A stretch of 64,000 nucleotides of DNA from Acetobacter aceti (GCF_002005445.1 NZ_CP014692.1:1488001-1552000); one strand, 5' to 3'; counted from the first letter of the stretch, positions 28,027 to 37,842 are shown. Notes: generated by a model not told the origin, from the letters alone. Numbers and translations are program-made.

Positions 28027-28293
28027 TCAGGCAAAGGTGTCGAGACCGCCATCACTGGACGCCGTTGAACTGCGAGGCGAACCTTCGGTCGTTTGGGAAA
28101 CAACATTGCCACTTGAATCAGTCAGTGTAACAGTGATGGTTCCATCACTGTTGACGGTCTCTGACGTGGTGTCCGTAGAAGATGTGGATGAAGTTGAAGA
28201 ACTCGAACTGGCGCCAGATGTATCGGACGAAGAGGAGGTATTAAACAGGCTTGCAATTGAGGAGCCGCCAATGGAAGAAATTGAAGACGACAT
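28027..28293 (-). CDS. Ser/Thr-rich low-complexity small protein
   Basis: An 88-residue protein in which 32 residues are Ser and 16 Thr, about 55% together. It begins MSSSISSIGGSSIASLF, followed by a Ser/Thr linker and a short beta-prone part (GTITVTLTDSSGNVV). The ATG at 28293 has GGGAG eight bases upstream, which supports translation. There is no signal peptide, Cys or charged core. I recognise no family. It is convergent with the Gly/Cys-rich peptide gene. Confidence 0.62.
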   Translation of the reverse strand: MSSSISSIGGSSIASLFNTSSSSDTSGASSSSSTSSTSSTDTTSETVNSDGTITVTLTDSSGNVVSQTTEGSPRSSTASSDGGLDTFA

Positions 28294-28750
28294 GGATTGA
28301 ACTCCCTGTGTGGAAACAATTTCATCTTCGGACAGAATTAATTAACTGAAGGTGAAGTTGTATGTAACGAAGAGAAACACAATGAGGGAGTTAGGTATAA
28401 TTGTTTTTATTATGAATATATATAATTTTATATTAATAATGAATTTTATATACCTTGAGGGGTTTTGTATTTAAAATTCGGTGTATTGGGATTTTATATT
28501 GGAATGAACAGACTCTGATCTGCCTGTTCATATAAATGAAAAATAACTGTGAATCGAAAAACAGGCTGCTCTTGCGGTGCTGGACGTAAATCAAAAACAT
28601 ACCGAGACAGTTGATGCCGGCAGCAGGGCAGCGCAAATGATTGCGACCGGTATCTGTCTGTTCATTGTTCAGTATCCACCAGGAAGTTTCCAGTATTTTC
28701 TGGAAATTTCCTGATTGATGGCCTGTCAGAAAAACGCGTAACGCTTTCTT
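28294..28750. other. Very AT-rich intergenic region with hairpins
   Basis: About 450 bp between the Ser/Thr-rich gene promoter side and the acs stop. Bases 28380-28500 are almost entirely A/T. ATGAACAG/CTGTTCAT (28504-28531) forms an 8-bp stem. A 67-codon minus-strand frame at 28433-28636 has no ribosome binding site and unlikely composition, so I do not call it a gene. Confidence 0.5.
28680..28713. terminator. 14-bp hairpin after acs
   Basis: CAGGAAGTTTCCAG (28680-28693) pairs with CTGGAAATTTCCTG (28700-28713) over 14 bp with one G-T pair and a six-base loop. It lies 37 bp beyond the acs stop on the minus strand and may end or protect the prp-acs message. There is no T-run, so intrinsic termination is uncertain. 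Confidence 0.5.
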
Positions 28751-30706
28751 TTATGCAGTCTGAAGCTGTTTCTGAACAAGCGTGATCAGAGTGGGCACAA
28801 TGGATGTGTCAGCAAGTGAGGACAGATCACCAAGATTGTCAGTCTCATTGGAGGCAATCTTGCGCAGCAGGCGACGAACGATTTTGCCCGAACGTGTCTT
28901 GGGAAGTTCAGAAACAAGGTAAACGCGCTCGGGAGTGGCGTAGCGGCCCACGCGCTCGCTGATCACCTTGCTCAAATGCGCTTCAGAAGGCAGCGTTCTG
29001 GTGCTGCGCGCCACGACAAACACGACAATGCCCTGACCCTTCAGATCGTGATTGATGCCGACTGCCGCAGCCTCCGCAACAGAATGATCAGTCGCTACAG
29101 CATCTTCAATCTCCGCCGTGCCAATCCGGTGCCCTGACACGTTGATCACATCATCCATGCGACCTGTGATCATGAGATTGCCGTCAGCATCCCGCCGCGC
29201 GCCATCACCTGAAAAATACCGACCTTTGCTGAAAGTGAAATAGGTTTCCCGAAACCGCTTGTGGTCTCCCCATATGGATCGGGTCTGACCCGGCCAGGAT
29301 TCATCGAAGCACAGGCATCCTTCCGCCTCCCTGTTCTCGATGATTTCGCCTTTATCGTTGGTCAGAGAGGGAAAAATCCCCGGGATACCGGTTGTCGCCC
29401 AGCCGGGTTTCAGTTGCTGCGCGCCGGCGATGGCGCTCAGCATCGGACCGGCCGTTTCCGTCTGCCACCACATGTCGATGACCGGGCATTTCTTTTGCCC
29501 GATCACCTCATAATACCACAGCCACGCATCGGGGCTGATCGGTTCACCCGCCGAACCCAGTCGACGCAGTGACGCGAGGGAATACTGGCGGGGGAGGTCG
29601 TCACCGTCACGCATCAGCGCCCGGATGGCGGTGGGAGCGGTGAAGAAACTCGACACATTGAAACGGTCGATGATGTCCCACCAGCGGCCCGCCTGCGGCC
29701 ATCCCATCAGCCCTTCAAAGAGCAGCGTCGTGGTGCCATTGGCCAATGGTCCATACACCACAAAAGTATGGCCCGTGATCCACGCAACATCAGCCGTACA
29801 CCAGTGCGTTGTGCCCCGTTCTGCCGGGAAAGTGACGTCTACAGTATAGGCCGCCCAGAGGAGGTAACCGCCCGTCGTATGCACGATCGCCTTGGGCTTG
29901 CCCGTGCTGCCAGAAGTATAAAGCAGGAAGAACACATCTTCCGCGTTCATGATTTCAGGCTCGCAGGCGTCAGACTGTCCGGATACGAGTTCTGCGTAAC
30001 TATGGTCGCGTCCAGGCGTCATGGGGGCGCTGGTGTCGCTGACATTCACGACGATAACGTTTTTTACGCTGCCAATCGAGCCGCTATGCTTGAGTGCGGC
30101 GTCAATGACCGACTTGTGCGCAATGGTTTTCGCGCCACGTTTTGCGGCATCGCAGGTAATGACCGCTACAGCCCCACTGTCGATCAGACGTTCACCAATC
30201 CCTTCAGGTGAGAACCCACCGAACAGCACGACATGCACCGCACCAATCCTGGCGCAGGCAAGCATGCACGCGACCACCTCGACAGTCATGGGCAGGTGAA
30301 TCGCCACGCGGTCGCCGCGTTTCACACCCAGACTTTTCAGGGCATTGGCGACACGACAGACTTCGGCATGCAGTTCCCGGAATGTAAGCTGGCGCGACAC
30401 TCCCGGATCATTGCCCTGCCAGATCAGGGCGGTCTGGTCTCCGCGTTCCTTCAGATGGCGATCCAGACAGTTGACCGAGACGTTGAGTTTGCCGTCCTCA
30501 TACCACCGGATGGAAACATCATCCTCGAACGTCGAACGATTGCCGACGGTCGGAAATTTTGCCCAGTCGAGGCGTTTTGCCTGTTCCAGCCAGAAGGTTT
30601 CAGGATCGGTCTGCACCTGTTCACGCATCGCCCTGATCTGCAAGGCCTTGTCCGGATCAACGCTTTCGATATTCCAAATGGCGAGATCGGTCTGGGGTGT
30701 GGACAC
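28751..30706 (-). CDS. acs: Acetyl-CoA synthetase (acetate/propionate-CoA ligase)
   Basis: Activates acetate, and possibly propionate, to the acyl-CoA via an acyl-adenylate. ANL-superfamily motifs are present: YTSGSTGKPKAIVHTTGG (P-loop), WWQTETAGP, the hinge GRMDDVINVSGHRIGTAEIED and the late catalytic Lys in PKTRSGKIVRRLLRKI. It starts at GTG 30706, with AGGAG seven bases before; 651 residues match AcsA. It lies directly after prpB, so it may act as the propionyl-CoA synthetase of the methylcitrate route, replacing a PrpE. It belongs to the prpBC-acs unit. Confidence 0.9.
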   Translation of the reverse strand: MSTPQTDLAIWNIESVDPDKALQIRAMREQVQTDPETFWLEQAKRLDWAKFPTVGNRSTFEDDVSIRWYEDGKLNVSVNCLDRHLKERGDQTALIWQGNDPGVSRQLTFRELHAEVCRVANALKSLGVKRGDRVAIHLPMTVEVVACMLACARIGAVHVVLFGGFSPEGIGERLIDSGAVAVITCDAAKRGAKTIAHKSVIDAALKHSGSIGSVKNVIVVNVSDTSAPMTPGRDHSYAELVSGQSDACEPEIMNAEDVFFLLYTSGSTGKPKAIVHTTGGYLLWAAYTVDVTFPAERGTTHWCTADVAWITGHTFVVYGPLANGTTTLLFEGLMGWPQAGRWWDIIDRFNVSSFFTAPTAIRALMRDGDDLPRQYSLASLRRLGSAGEPISPDAWLWYYEVIGQKKCPVIDMWWQTETAGPMLSAIAGAQQLKPGWATTGIPGIFPSLTNDKGEIIENREAEGCLCFDESWPGQTRSIWGDHKRFRETYFTFSKGRYFSGDGARRDADGNLMITGRMDDVINVSGHRIGTAEIEDAVATDHSVAEAAAVGINHDLKGQGIVVFVVARSTRTLPSEAHLSKVISERVGRYATPERVYLVSELPKTRSGKIVRRLLRKIASNETDNLGDLSSLADTSIVPTLITLVQKQLQTA

Positions 30707-30727
30707 CTGTCTTCTCCTGAATGGAAA

Positions 30728-30751
30728 CGGGCGATGCAAGATCATCGCCCG
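30728..30751 (-). promoter_or_regulatory. Intercistronic hairpin between prpB and acs
   Basis: CGGGCGATG (30728-30736) pairs perfectly with CATCGCCCG (30743-30751) with a six-base loop. On the minus strand it is followed by TTTCC and then the acs ribosome binding site 15 bases on. It could be an RNA-processing or partial-termination element that lowers or sets Acs output relative to PrpB. Confidence 0.55.
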
Positions 30752-30793
30752 GATAGTATGACCTTGAATGTGAAGCGTTCAGATAAAGAAAGT

Positions 30794-31708
30794 TCAGGCC
30801 GCTATGGTTGGTAGAACAGTTTCCACAATGCTGCGGTCCAGCGCTTCATAGTCGTGATAGCGCAGTGTCCTGTAAAGCTCTTCCCGCGTCTGCATGCGGG
30901 GAAGCATGGCTTCCGTGCTGCCATCACGGGCAATGGTGGCATACAGGTCAGCCTGCGCCTTGTTGGCGGCACGCAGCGAACTGACCGGCCAGATGATCAT
31001 GCTGTAGCCCATCTCCTCGAATTCTTTCGCCGTGTAGAACGGTGTGCGCCCGAATTCTGTCATGTTGGCCAGCAGTTTCACGCCCGGCATACGCTTCGCA
31101 AATTCGCGGAACATCTCGGCGTTTGTCAGCGCCTCCGGAAAAATCGCGTCTGCGCCAGCCTCGATATACTTCTTCGCGCGGGCGACAGCGCCATCGATGC
31201 CTTCACTGGCGGCGGCGTCCGTCCGGGCCACAATGACCAGATCACGACGCGCCCGATGGGCGGCGCTGACTTTCATGGCCATCTCGTCCGCGCTGGCGAG
31301 TTTCTTGTCATTCAGATGACCGCACTTTTTGGGGAGAAGCTGATCCTCCAGATGCAGCGCCCCTGCACCGGACTCCTCGAATGCGCGAACCATGTTCATC
31401 ACGTTGAGGGTTTCGCCATATCCGGTGTCGCCATCAACAAGAAGCGGAAGAGCCGAGGATCGGACGATCTGCCGGATGAAGAACTCCACCTGATCTATGG
31501 TGATGATCCCCAGATCCGGGAGCCCCATGCTGGCCGTCATGGCCGCACCGGAAAGATAGAGCGCCTGAAATCCCGCATCCTTCGCCTGAAGTGCGGCCTG
31601 ACCGTTATGAGCGCCCGGCAGTTGCAGGATGCCGGGCGCATCAAGGAGTTTGCGAAACCGTTTTCCGGCTGATTCCGAAGGGGCTTCCCCGCCGACCAGA
31701 TAGGTCAT
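30794..31708 (-). CDS. prpB: Methylisocitrate lyase
   Basis: Cleaves 2-methylisocitrate to pyruvate and succinate in propionate catabolism. The isocitrate-lyase superfamily signature KKCGH (about residue 122), the [19 protein letters not shown] segment and VDGDTGYG block are present; 304 residues match PrpB. Its ATG overlaps the prpC stop by four bases. Specificity for methylisocitrate over isocitrate is inferred from length and neighbours. Confidence 0.95.
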   Translation of the reverse strand: MTYLVGGEAPSESAGKRFRKLLDAPGILQLPGAHNGQAALQAKDAGFQALYLSGAAMTASMGLPDLGIITIDQVEFFIRQIVRSSALPLLVDGDTGYGETLNVMNMVRAFEESGAGALHLEDQLLPKKCGHLNDKKLASADEMAMKVSAAHRARRDLVIVARTDAAASEGIDGAVARAKKYIEAGADAIFPEALTNAEMFREFAKRMPGVKLLANMTEFGRTPFYTAKEFEEMGYSMIIWPVSSLRAANKAQADLYATIARDGSTEAMLPRMQTREELYRTLRYHDYEALDRSIVETVLPTIAA

Positions 31709-32874
31709 GCTGCTTTCTCCTGCACGCTACGATTATGGATATGAACGAAAGCCCTGTCTTCCGGTCCGACATACTCGGCGGACGGGCGAATGATCTTGCC
31801 GTTTTCGCGCTGCTCGATCACATGAGCGCTCCATCCGGCAGAGCGGGCGATGACGAAGATGGGCGTGAACATTGCGGTCGGAATACGCATCATGTTGTAG
31901 GAAACGGCGCTGAACCAGTCGAGGTTGGGGAACATCTTCTTGGTGTGCGCCATAACGGATTCAAGCCGTTCCGCCACGTTGTAGAGACGCATCGAACCGT
32001 TCTTGCGGGATAGCGCATAGGCTGTGCGCTTGATAATCTCGTTGCGTGGATCGGCAATTGTGTAAACCGGATGGCCGAAACCAATCACCACCTCACGATT
32101 ATCGACACGCCTGCGGATGTCAGCTTCCGCTTCGTCCGGCGTCTGGTAACGCTGCTGGATTTCGAGCGCCACTTCGTTCGCGCCGCCATGTTTCGGACCA
32201 CGCAGGGCGCCGATGCCGCCACACAGGGCGGAATACATGTCCGAACCCGTGCCCGCGATCACGCGGCAGGTGAAAGTTGACGCATTGAACTCATGTTCCG
32301 CGTAGAGAATGAGCGAGACATGCATGGCCTTCACCCACTCTTCCGGCGGCGTCCTGCCGTGCAGGAGGTGGAGGAAATGGCCGCCCACGGTATCGTCGTC
32401 CGTCTCGACCTCGACCCGGCGTCCGTTGGTGGCATAGTGATACCAGTAGAGCAGGATCGAGCCGAGAGAAGCAACGCAGCGATCCGCAATTTCCCGTGCT
32501 CCGACGGGGTTCTGGTCGCGGCGCTCGGGCAGCACGCAGCCGAGCGCGGACAGACCTGTCCGCATCACATCCATCGGATGCGTGGCGGCGGGAACCTGCT
32601 CCAGAACGCGCTTCACCTGTTCGGGAAGACCACGCATGGAGCGCAGGCTTTCCTTGTATTCGGCCAGTTCCGAAGGATCGGGGAGGTGGCCGTGAATGAG
32701 CAGGTGCGCGACTTCCTCATATTCGCAGTTCTCAGCCAGATCCTTGATGTCGTAGCCGCGATAGTGCAGGTCGTTGCCGCTATGGCCGACCGTGCACAGA
32801 GCGGTTGTCCCCGCAGTGACGCCTGACAGCGCAACCGACTTTTTCGGGCGTTTTTCATGAGAGGTTTGCGTCAT
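31705..32874 (-). CDS. prpC: 2-methylcitrate synthase
   Basis: Condenses propionyl-CoA with oxaloacetate. A citrate-synthase family protein of 389 residues, with [26 protein letters not shown], the catalytic His segment [19 protein letters not shown] and the [17 protein letters not shown] C-terminal [13 protein letters not shown]. It is smaller than typical hexameric CS but fits PrpC. RBS GAGGAG precedes the ATG by 9 bases. It is coupled to prpB downstream and follows prpD after a 75-bp gap containing a hairpin. Confidence 0.94.
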   Translation of the reverse strand: MTQTSHEKRPKKSVALSGVTAGTTALCTVGHSGNDLHYRGYDIKDLAENCEYEEVAHLLIHGHLPDPSELAEYKESLRSMRGLPEQVKRVLEQVPAATHPMDVMRTGLSALGCVLPERRDQNPVGAREIADRCVASLGSILLYWYHYATNGRRVEVETDDDTVGGHFLHLLHGRTPPEEWVKAMHVSLILYAEHEFNASTFTCRVIAGTGSDMYSALCGGIGALRGPKHGGANEVALEIQQRYQTPDEAEADIRRRVDNREVVIGFGHPVYTIADPRNEIIKRTAYALSRKNGSMRLYNVAERLESVMAHTKKMFPNLDWFSAVSYNMMRIPTAMFTPIFVIARSAGWSAHVIEQRENGKIIRPSAEYVGPEDRAFVHIHNRSVQEKAA

Positions 32875-32912
32875 GTCCTGCGTCTCCTCTTTCCTGTTCT
32901 GTCGTCTGCTAC

Positions 32913-32940
32913 GGACGGCTTTCTGAAACAGAAGCCGTCC
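32913..32940 (-). promoter_or_regulatory. Intercistronic hairpin between prpD and prpC
   Basis: GGACGGCTT...AAGCCGTCC pairs, extended inward to CTG/CAG with one bulged T, making a stem of about 12 bp. It lies in the 75-bp gap between the prpD stop and the prpC start on the coding strand. There is no T-run. Its position suggests an mRNA-processing or stability element. Confidence 0.5.
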
Positions 32941-32949
32941 ACCTGTGCG

Positions 32950-34464
32950 TTACTGACCAAACCCGAAAATGCCGACTTTCGGATTTTTCCTGATTTCACC
33001 AGAAGGAAGCGTAATTTCCAGTTCGTAAAGCTCCTTGGCCGACAGATCAGGAAGCCGCTGGGCGACTTCAAGGAAGCGATCTGCCTCCTGTGACGTGATG
33101 ATACCGTCTGTCAGAGTACGGAATTTTCTGATGTAGTCCGGACGTGTCCATGGTGTGGCGCCAAGCGGATGCGCGTTGGCGACCGCCAGTTCATCTGAGA
33201 TGACCGAACCATCATTCATCGTGATGGTGATCCGACCACCGAAAGCCTTTACGTTCGGATCGATGGAGTGGTAGCGCTCCGTCCATTCCGGACGCTCGAT
33301 CGTGTGAATCTTCTGCCACAACCGCACAGTATCGGCACGGTTGGCGCGTTCCGGTGCGTAGGAACGGACGTGGTGCCATGAACCATCCTGAAGCGCGACC
33401 GCGACGATATACATGATCGAATGATCGAGTGTTTCGCGCGAGGCTTTCGGATCGAACTTCTGCGGATCGTTTGAGCCCGTGCCGATCACATAATGCGTGT
33501 GATGACTGGTCTCGATCAGAACATCCTTTACATCGTCCCAGTTCTTCACCTGTTTGCCCAGCTTGAAAGCGAGGTCGATCAGAGCCTGACTCTGATACTC
33601 GGCTGAATGTTCTTTCGTGTAGCTGTCGAGGATCGCCCGCTTGGCTTCACCCTGTTCCGGAAGACGCACGACGTAGTGCGCATCTTTTCCATCCAGCATC
33701 CAGGCGATCACGCCGTCCTCACCTTCATAGATCGGGCTTGGCGAAGTCTCACCCAGCATGGCGCGATCGACAGCCTCAACGGCCATTTTCCCCGCATGGG
33801 ACGGCGCATAGGCTTTCCATGAGGAAATCTCACCCTTGCGGCTCTGGCGTGTGGCGGTCGTCACATGCAGCGCGTGCTGGACGGACTGATAGATCGTCTC
33901 GGTCGGCAGGCCGAGCAGGGTGCCGATACCGGATGCCACTGATGGGCCGACATGCGCCACATGGTCGATCTTGTGCTTGTGCAGGCAGATGCCACGCACG
34001 AGGTCGATCTGGATCTCGTAACCCGTGGCGATGCCGCGGATCAGGTCTTTGCCCGAGCGCTGGCACTGCTGCGCCACGGCGAGGATGCCGGGGATATTGT
34101 CGCCCGGATGCGAGTATTCAGCGGCCAGAAATGTATCGTGGAAGTCGAGTTCGCGCACGGCGGTTCCGTTGGCCCATGCCGCCCATTCCGCATGAACCCG
34201 GACATCTGGTCCACAGCCGAACACGGTCGCGCCGCCCGGGCGCTGATGCGCCAGAGCCTCGGCCCGTGCGCTCATGACAGAGTGACGGTTGACCGACGCG
34301 ATGGCGACCGACGCGTTATCAATCACGCGGTTGATGATCATCTCGGTGACAGGGGCTTCAATCTCTACCGGGTCGGCCGCCACTTCGGCGATATGCCAGG
34401 CGAGCTGCTGCTCGCGGGGCAGGCGGTCTTTCTCGGGATGAACCGTGATGTCGTAGGTTTGCAT
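32950..34464 (-). CDS. prpD: 2-methylcitrate dehydratase
   Basis: Dehydrates 2-methylcitrate to 2-methyl-cis-aconitate. MmgE/PrpD family: [48 protein letters not shown], and the late [12 protein letters not shown] segment. Start taken at ATG 34464 with a GAGG five bases upstream; a TTG/GTG-started extension to 34482 is possible. About 504 residues, normal for PrpD. First gene of the minus-strand prpD-prpC-prpB-acs cluster; divergent from the regulator. Confidence 0.94.
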   Translation of the reverse strand: MQTYDITVHPEKDRLPREQQLAWHIAEVAADPVEIEAPVTEMIINRVIDNASVAIASVNRHSVMSARAEALAHQRPGGATVFGCGPDVRVHAEWAAWANGTAVRELDFHDTFLAAEYSHPGDNIPGILAVAQQCQRSGKDLIRGIATGYEIQIDLVRGICLHKHKIDHVAHVGPSVASGIGTLLGLPTETIYQSVQHALHVTTATRQSRKGEISSWKAYAPSHAGKMAVEAVDRAMLGETSPSPIYEGEDGVIAWMLDGKDAHYVVRLPEQGEAKRAILDSYTKEHSAEYQSQALIDLAFKLGKQVKNWDDVKDVLIETSHHTHYVIGTGSNDPQKFDPKASRETLDHSIMYIVAVALQDGSWHHVRSYAPERANRADTVRLWQKIHTIERPEWTERYHSIDPNVKAFGGRITITMNDGSVISDELAVANAHPLGATPWTRPDYIRKFRTLTDGIITSQEADRFLEVAQRLPDLSAKELYELEITLPSGEIRKNPKVGIFGFGQ

Positions 34465-34560
34465 GTCAGCCTCATTCACCAAAACTGACGTGAGTATGGC
34501 TTAAGCGTGAATTTCAGCTATGGTGAACGAAGCGAATTGAAGCGATAAAAAGAAGCTGTT

Positions 34561-34568
34561 TTTGCAAA
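34561..34568. promoter_or_regulatory. TTTGCAAA palindrome, likely acyl-regulator operator
   Basis: TTTGCAAA is a perfect 8-bp palindrome, 10 bp before the ATG of the XRE-family regulator and in the gap between it and prpD. The same core is known from operators of actinobacterial RamB/PrpR proteins, members of this regulator family. By analogy it may be the site for autoregulation and for control of the prp genes. No second copy was seen in the prp genes. Confidence 0.5.
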
Positions 34569-34578
34569 GGATGCGAAG

Positions 34579-36081
34579 ATGACGAAACGTGTCAGTAAAG
34601 TCTTCGCGGGACCACGCATACGGGAATTGCGTGGCAGAATCAGGAAAACACAGCAGGATCTGGCTAAGGATCTTGGCCTCTCTCCCAGCTATCTCAATCA
34701 GATCGAAAATGACCAGCGGCCGATTCCGTCTCCCTTGATGTTAAAGCTTTGCAATCTGTTCGATGTATCACCCGGCTATTTTGGCGACAGCGATGAAATC
34801 CGCCAGATCCAGGCTTTGAGAGAAATCCTCGGAGACCCGCTTTTCAAATCAGCTTCCCTGCGACCGGCGGAACTTCAGGCTGCCGTGAGGGCGGCGTCCG
34901 GGCTGGCGGACCGGTTCGTTACGCTTTATCGGGCTTACCGGACTGTTGTTCGGGAACGTAATGGTGCTGAAATTCCGCAGCAGGCCATGCCTCTTTCAGG
35001 AACGGGTCTTTCCGCCCCGCATGTCGATACGTCCGGCGTGCCTGTCGTGTCAGAGCCGGTTACAACGGTTTCCCCCTATGAAGCCGTGGGTGACTGGGTG
35101 CAGCGTGAGCGGAACTATTTCGATGAAATAGATCGCGCAGCGGAAGAGCTTTACGAAACACTTGATTTTTCGGAGGGTCTTCTGGCAGCCAATCTTGAGC
35201 GCTATCTGCGCGATCACCACGGTGTCAAAACCCTGACCGACAGCACTCTGGACAGTCGCTCGGTCATCTGGCGCTTCGACAAGCGGGGGCGGCGTCTTCT
35301 CATGGCGGACGGCGTGCCTTCGGAAAGCAGCGTGTTCTGTATGGCGCAGGTCGTTGGGCGTCTGGGATACGGGCGTCTGCTTGATCGCGCGGTAAAACGA
35401 TCGGGTCTGGCCTCTGCCGATGCCCGTGATCTGGCGCATGTGGGGATGAGCAATTATTTCGCGGGAGCCCTGTTGCTGCCCTACACACGCTTCCGGCAGT
35501 CCGCCCGCATGAAATCACATGATCTCGACCAGCTTCAGCGGCAGTTCGGAGTGAGTTTCGAACAGGTCTGTCATCGTCTTTCGACCCTCCAGCGCCCGGC
35601 TCATGAAGGGCTGCCGTTTTATTTTATCAAAACCGATATCGCCGGTAATATTCTCAAGAGTTACAGTGCGACGCGCTTCAGTCTTCCACGCTTTGGTGGT
35701 TTGTGTTCGCTGTGGAATGTCTTTCGCGCCTTTGCGACGCCGGGGGAGTTGCAGGTGCAGGTCTCGCGCACCACGGATGACGCGGTCTTCCTGAATGTCG
35801 CCCGCACGGTCGGTCATGCGGGCACTTCCTATTTTGATCGTCCCAGACGGGTGGCAATCGTACTGGGATGCTCGATTTCCCATGCTTCCGAACTGGTATA
35901 TGCCGCCGGACTTGATCTTTCGGATGAGCGCACGATCATTCCCATCGGGCCGGGATGTCGGGCCTGTATTCGTACGGATTGCCGGCATCGCGCCATTCCT
36001 GCGGCAGGTTTTCAGATCGACGCGGGCGGAGAGGAGCGGGGGGTGGTACCCTATCACATGCTGCCGCACAGCACCGAGTGA
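34579..36081 (+). CDS. XRE-family short-chain fatty acyl regulator (RamB/PrpR-like)
   Basis: A 500-residue DNA-binding regulator. Residues about 10-65 are a Cro/C1-type helix-turn-helix (TQQDLAKDLGLSPSYLNQIENDQRPI). The centre (about 240-330) is an IrrE-like/DUF955 peptidase fold lacking an evident HExxH. The C-terminus is a DUF2083-like domain with a Cys-rich motif (GPGCRACIRTDCRHRAIPA). The architecture matches RamB/PrpR-type regulators, which respond to acyl-CoA. It stands divergent to prpDCB-acs and is very probably their regulator. Confidence 0.87.
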   Translation: MTKRVSKVFAGPRIRELRGRIRKTQQDLAKDLGLSPSYLNQIENDQRPIPSPLMLKLCNLFDVSPGYFGDSDEIRQIQALREILGDPLFKSASLRPAELQAAVRAASGLADRFVTLYRAYRTVVRERNGAEIPQQAMPLSGTGLSAPHVDTSGVPVVSEPVTTVSPYEAVGDWVQRERNYFDEIDRAAEELYETLDFSEGLLAANLERYLRDHHGVKTLTDSTLDSRSVIWRFDKRGRRLLMADGVPSESSVFCMAQVVGRLGYGRLLDRAVKRSGLASADARDLAHVGMSNYFAGALLLPYTRFRQSARMKSHDLDQLQRQFGVSFEQVCHRLSTLQRPAHEGLPFYFIKTDIAGNILKSYSATRFSLPRFGGLCSLWNVFRAFATPGELQVQVSRTTDDAVFLNVARTVGHAGTSYFDRPRRVAIVLGCSISHASELVYAAGLDLSDERTIIPIGPGCRACIRTDCRHRAIPAAGFQIDAGGEERGVVPYHMLPHSTE

Positions 36082-36171
36082 AGTGGAGGAATGGTCAGGG
36101 CTTTTGTGCGCTGAATCCGGGAAAGTGTTGATTGCCGGAAAAGACCAATGTGTTCGTCAGAAAATCTCCGG

Positions 36172-36861
36172 TCAGCGTCCGGTCCGGTGGGCAGAGCGCC
36201 GCTTTTTTATCAGGATACGCACAGCGCCCCGATTGGCCTCGTGCGTATGGGTGACAGCCAGAACCATCCGCCCAAGATCATCCCGACCGAGCCAGAACGG
36301 CAGTTCGCGTCGCAGCACTCCTCCCTCAGGGCCGGAGCCAAGTCCGGTTACGATTTCAACGCATCTGACGCCCTCGCTGTAGGCGGAACGCAGGAATTCG
36401 TGCAGCCGCATGAAAGCAGCCTGCGCTGTCATGCCATGCAGATCGAGTTTTCGTTCGACCGGAGTATGGCCTTTCGAGAGACGTTTCCAGCTTCCGGTAT
36501 CAAGCCCCGCCTGCCGGGCGCCGATCTGCGCCGGAGGATTGGCCGGTTTCTTCCTGGCCGCCTTACCGCGCAGATGGTTTGCGACAGCGATTTCTCCTGC
36601 TGTCATGAAGGCGGCCGAACGAATGTGACTCTGAATGAAGGGGCTGGAAGCAGGTGATGCGACAGATTCCGGAACGGCGTTGTCAATCACCGTGGGGCCT
36701 TCTGCGTTGCGGCGTGCCGGGAGGGCCTTGTCCGGTGCGGTGGGACGAGAGGTGGCGGGAAGTCCGGATGAGCGTTCATTGAGGGCAAGCGGCTGCACGC
36801 TACGGACGAAGGACGTCCATAGTGCGTGCTCTTCTTCGCTTATACTCCGTTTCCGGCGCAC
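36172..36861 (-). CDS. Smr-domain protein
   Basis: A stand-alone Smr (small MutS-related) protein of 230 residues from the GTG at 36861, chosen because AGGAG lies six bases upstream; a longer frame reaches 36942. Residues 1-110 are a variable Ala/Pro/Arg-rich head; the Smr domain runs from LDLHGMTAQAAFMRL through IVTGLGSGPEGGVLRREL to EANRGAVRILIKKRR. Smr domains are nucleases or nucleic-acid binders; the role of the single-domain alphaproteobacterial form is unsettled. Convergent with the regulator gene. Confidence 0.85.
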   Translation of the reverse strand: MRRKRSISEEEHALWTSFVRSVQPLALNERSSGLPATSRPTAPDKALPARRNAEGPTVIDNAVPESVASPASSPFIQSHIRSAAFMTAGEIAVANHLRGKAARKKPANPPAQIGARQAGLDTGSWKRLSKGHTPVERKLDLHGMTAQAAFMRLHEFLRSAYSEGVRCVEIVTGLGSGPEGGVLRRELPFWLGRDDLGRMVLAVTHTHEANRGAVRILIKKRRSAHRTGR

Positions 36862-37090
36862 CGGTTGCTCCTGACATTGCGGATCACTGTCTGCCCAAGC
36901 ATCACCTGTGCGAACAGCAACTGCAAGCCGGAAGCGAGGCAAAGAGCATTATATTGATTATATTAAATCTTTTCATGATTTTAGACAGCGCCGTAAAAAT
37001 ATCATCACACTGAAGCAAACTGCCCCTTATACTGATCCACGCAATGTGCGATGCCTCGGGTATCGAACGGAGCAACGAAAGGGCTGCCCC

Positions 37091-37354
37091 ATGAGTGAAG
37101 ACGATATCAACCTTGATGATGAAGTCGTTGTCGGCTTTCTGATCCAGCGTGAAGCCGAGAACGGAGATCTCTCCTTCTGGAATCCCGAGACAAAATGGAC
37201 CGACGATCCCAACGAAGCCATGCTTTATGAAGATGAAGATCTGGCTGAAGACACGGCTGACAAGCTTCAGGCTGAAGACGAGAGTGTGGAAATCACCGTT
37301 GCCGTTGTCATCGAAGATGACGAGGAAGACGACGAGGACGAAGACGAAGCCTGA
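37091..37354 (+). CDS. Small acidic protein of unknown function
   Basis: An 87-residue protein, about 40% Asp and Glu, with a long acidic tail (EDDEEDDEDEDEA). It begins MSEDDINLDDEVVVGFLI, and the middle FWNPETKWTDDPNEAMLYEDED is the only non-repetitive part. No known domain. The ATG at 37091 follows an AAGGG; an upstream frame from 36908 is unlikely to be translated. Divergent from smr across a 230-bp AT-rich promoter region. Confidence 0.68.
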   Translation: MSEDDINLDDEVVVGFLIQREAENGDLSFWNPETKWTDDPNEAMLYEDEDLAEDTADKLQAEDESVEITVAVVIEDDEEDDEDEDEA

Positions 37355-37842
37355 GTTTTCGATCTTCCACGGGACGGGGCTGGCTTTGCTGCCCCCTCAT
37401 CCGGTTTGAGTGCTGCCTGTTATTCTCTGGTCATATGACTTTTGCCGGTATCCGATTGATGTTTCGTAATGGATTTCCTGAAACATACTTCGACGAACTG
37501 CCCAGCTTCCCGGCAAGCCGCATATAAACGGCAATCCGGCTCTCCAGTCTGTGGCATGCCCTCTCTGAGGCCCGCTTCGCGGAACCATAATGCTATCTGT
37601 TCGGCTGGGAATCTCAGGCCATGAAGTTCGCGAAGGTCTGTGAGCCATATATTCCCTTATGGTTGCAGGATCTGTTCGAGAGCATGGAGATCACTCGAAG
37701 ACACGATCGCTCGTCATAACGGCCCTGGCGTCGGCCACGGCAAGGTGATGAAGAAGAACAATGTAAAGCGTTTCCCCTTTTACACGCTCAATCGATCTGT
37801 AAACCCTTCTGCCTTCTGCCGAGGTGCCGGTTCCACCGGCAC
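37355..37842. other. Intergenic region with decayed minus-strand frames
   Basis: No intact gene. On the minus strand, an open frame of about 78 codons without a start codon ends at 37420-37422 and reads LRELHGLRFPAEQIALWF in part. Another ends at 37691-37693 and reads LHHLAVADARAVMTSD. A GTGCCGGT/ACCGGCAC hairpin lies at 37824-37842. The stretch may be a gene or repeat remnant; I cannot name it. Confidence 0.4.

Noticed and set aside
28433..28636. Open frame of 67 codons on the minus strand
   Set aside because: It lies in a nearly pure A/T stretch, has no ribosome binding site and does not look protein-like.
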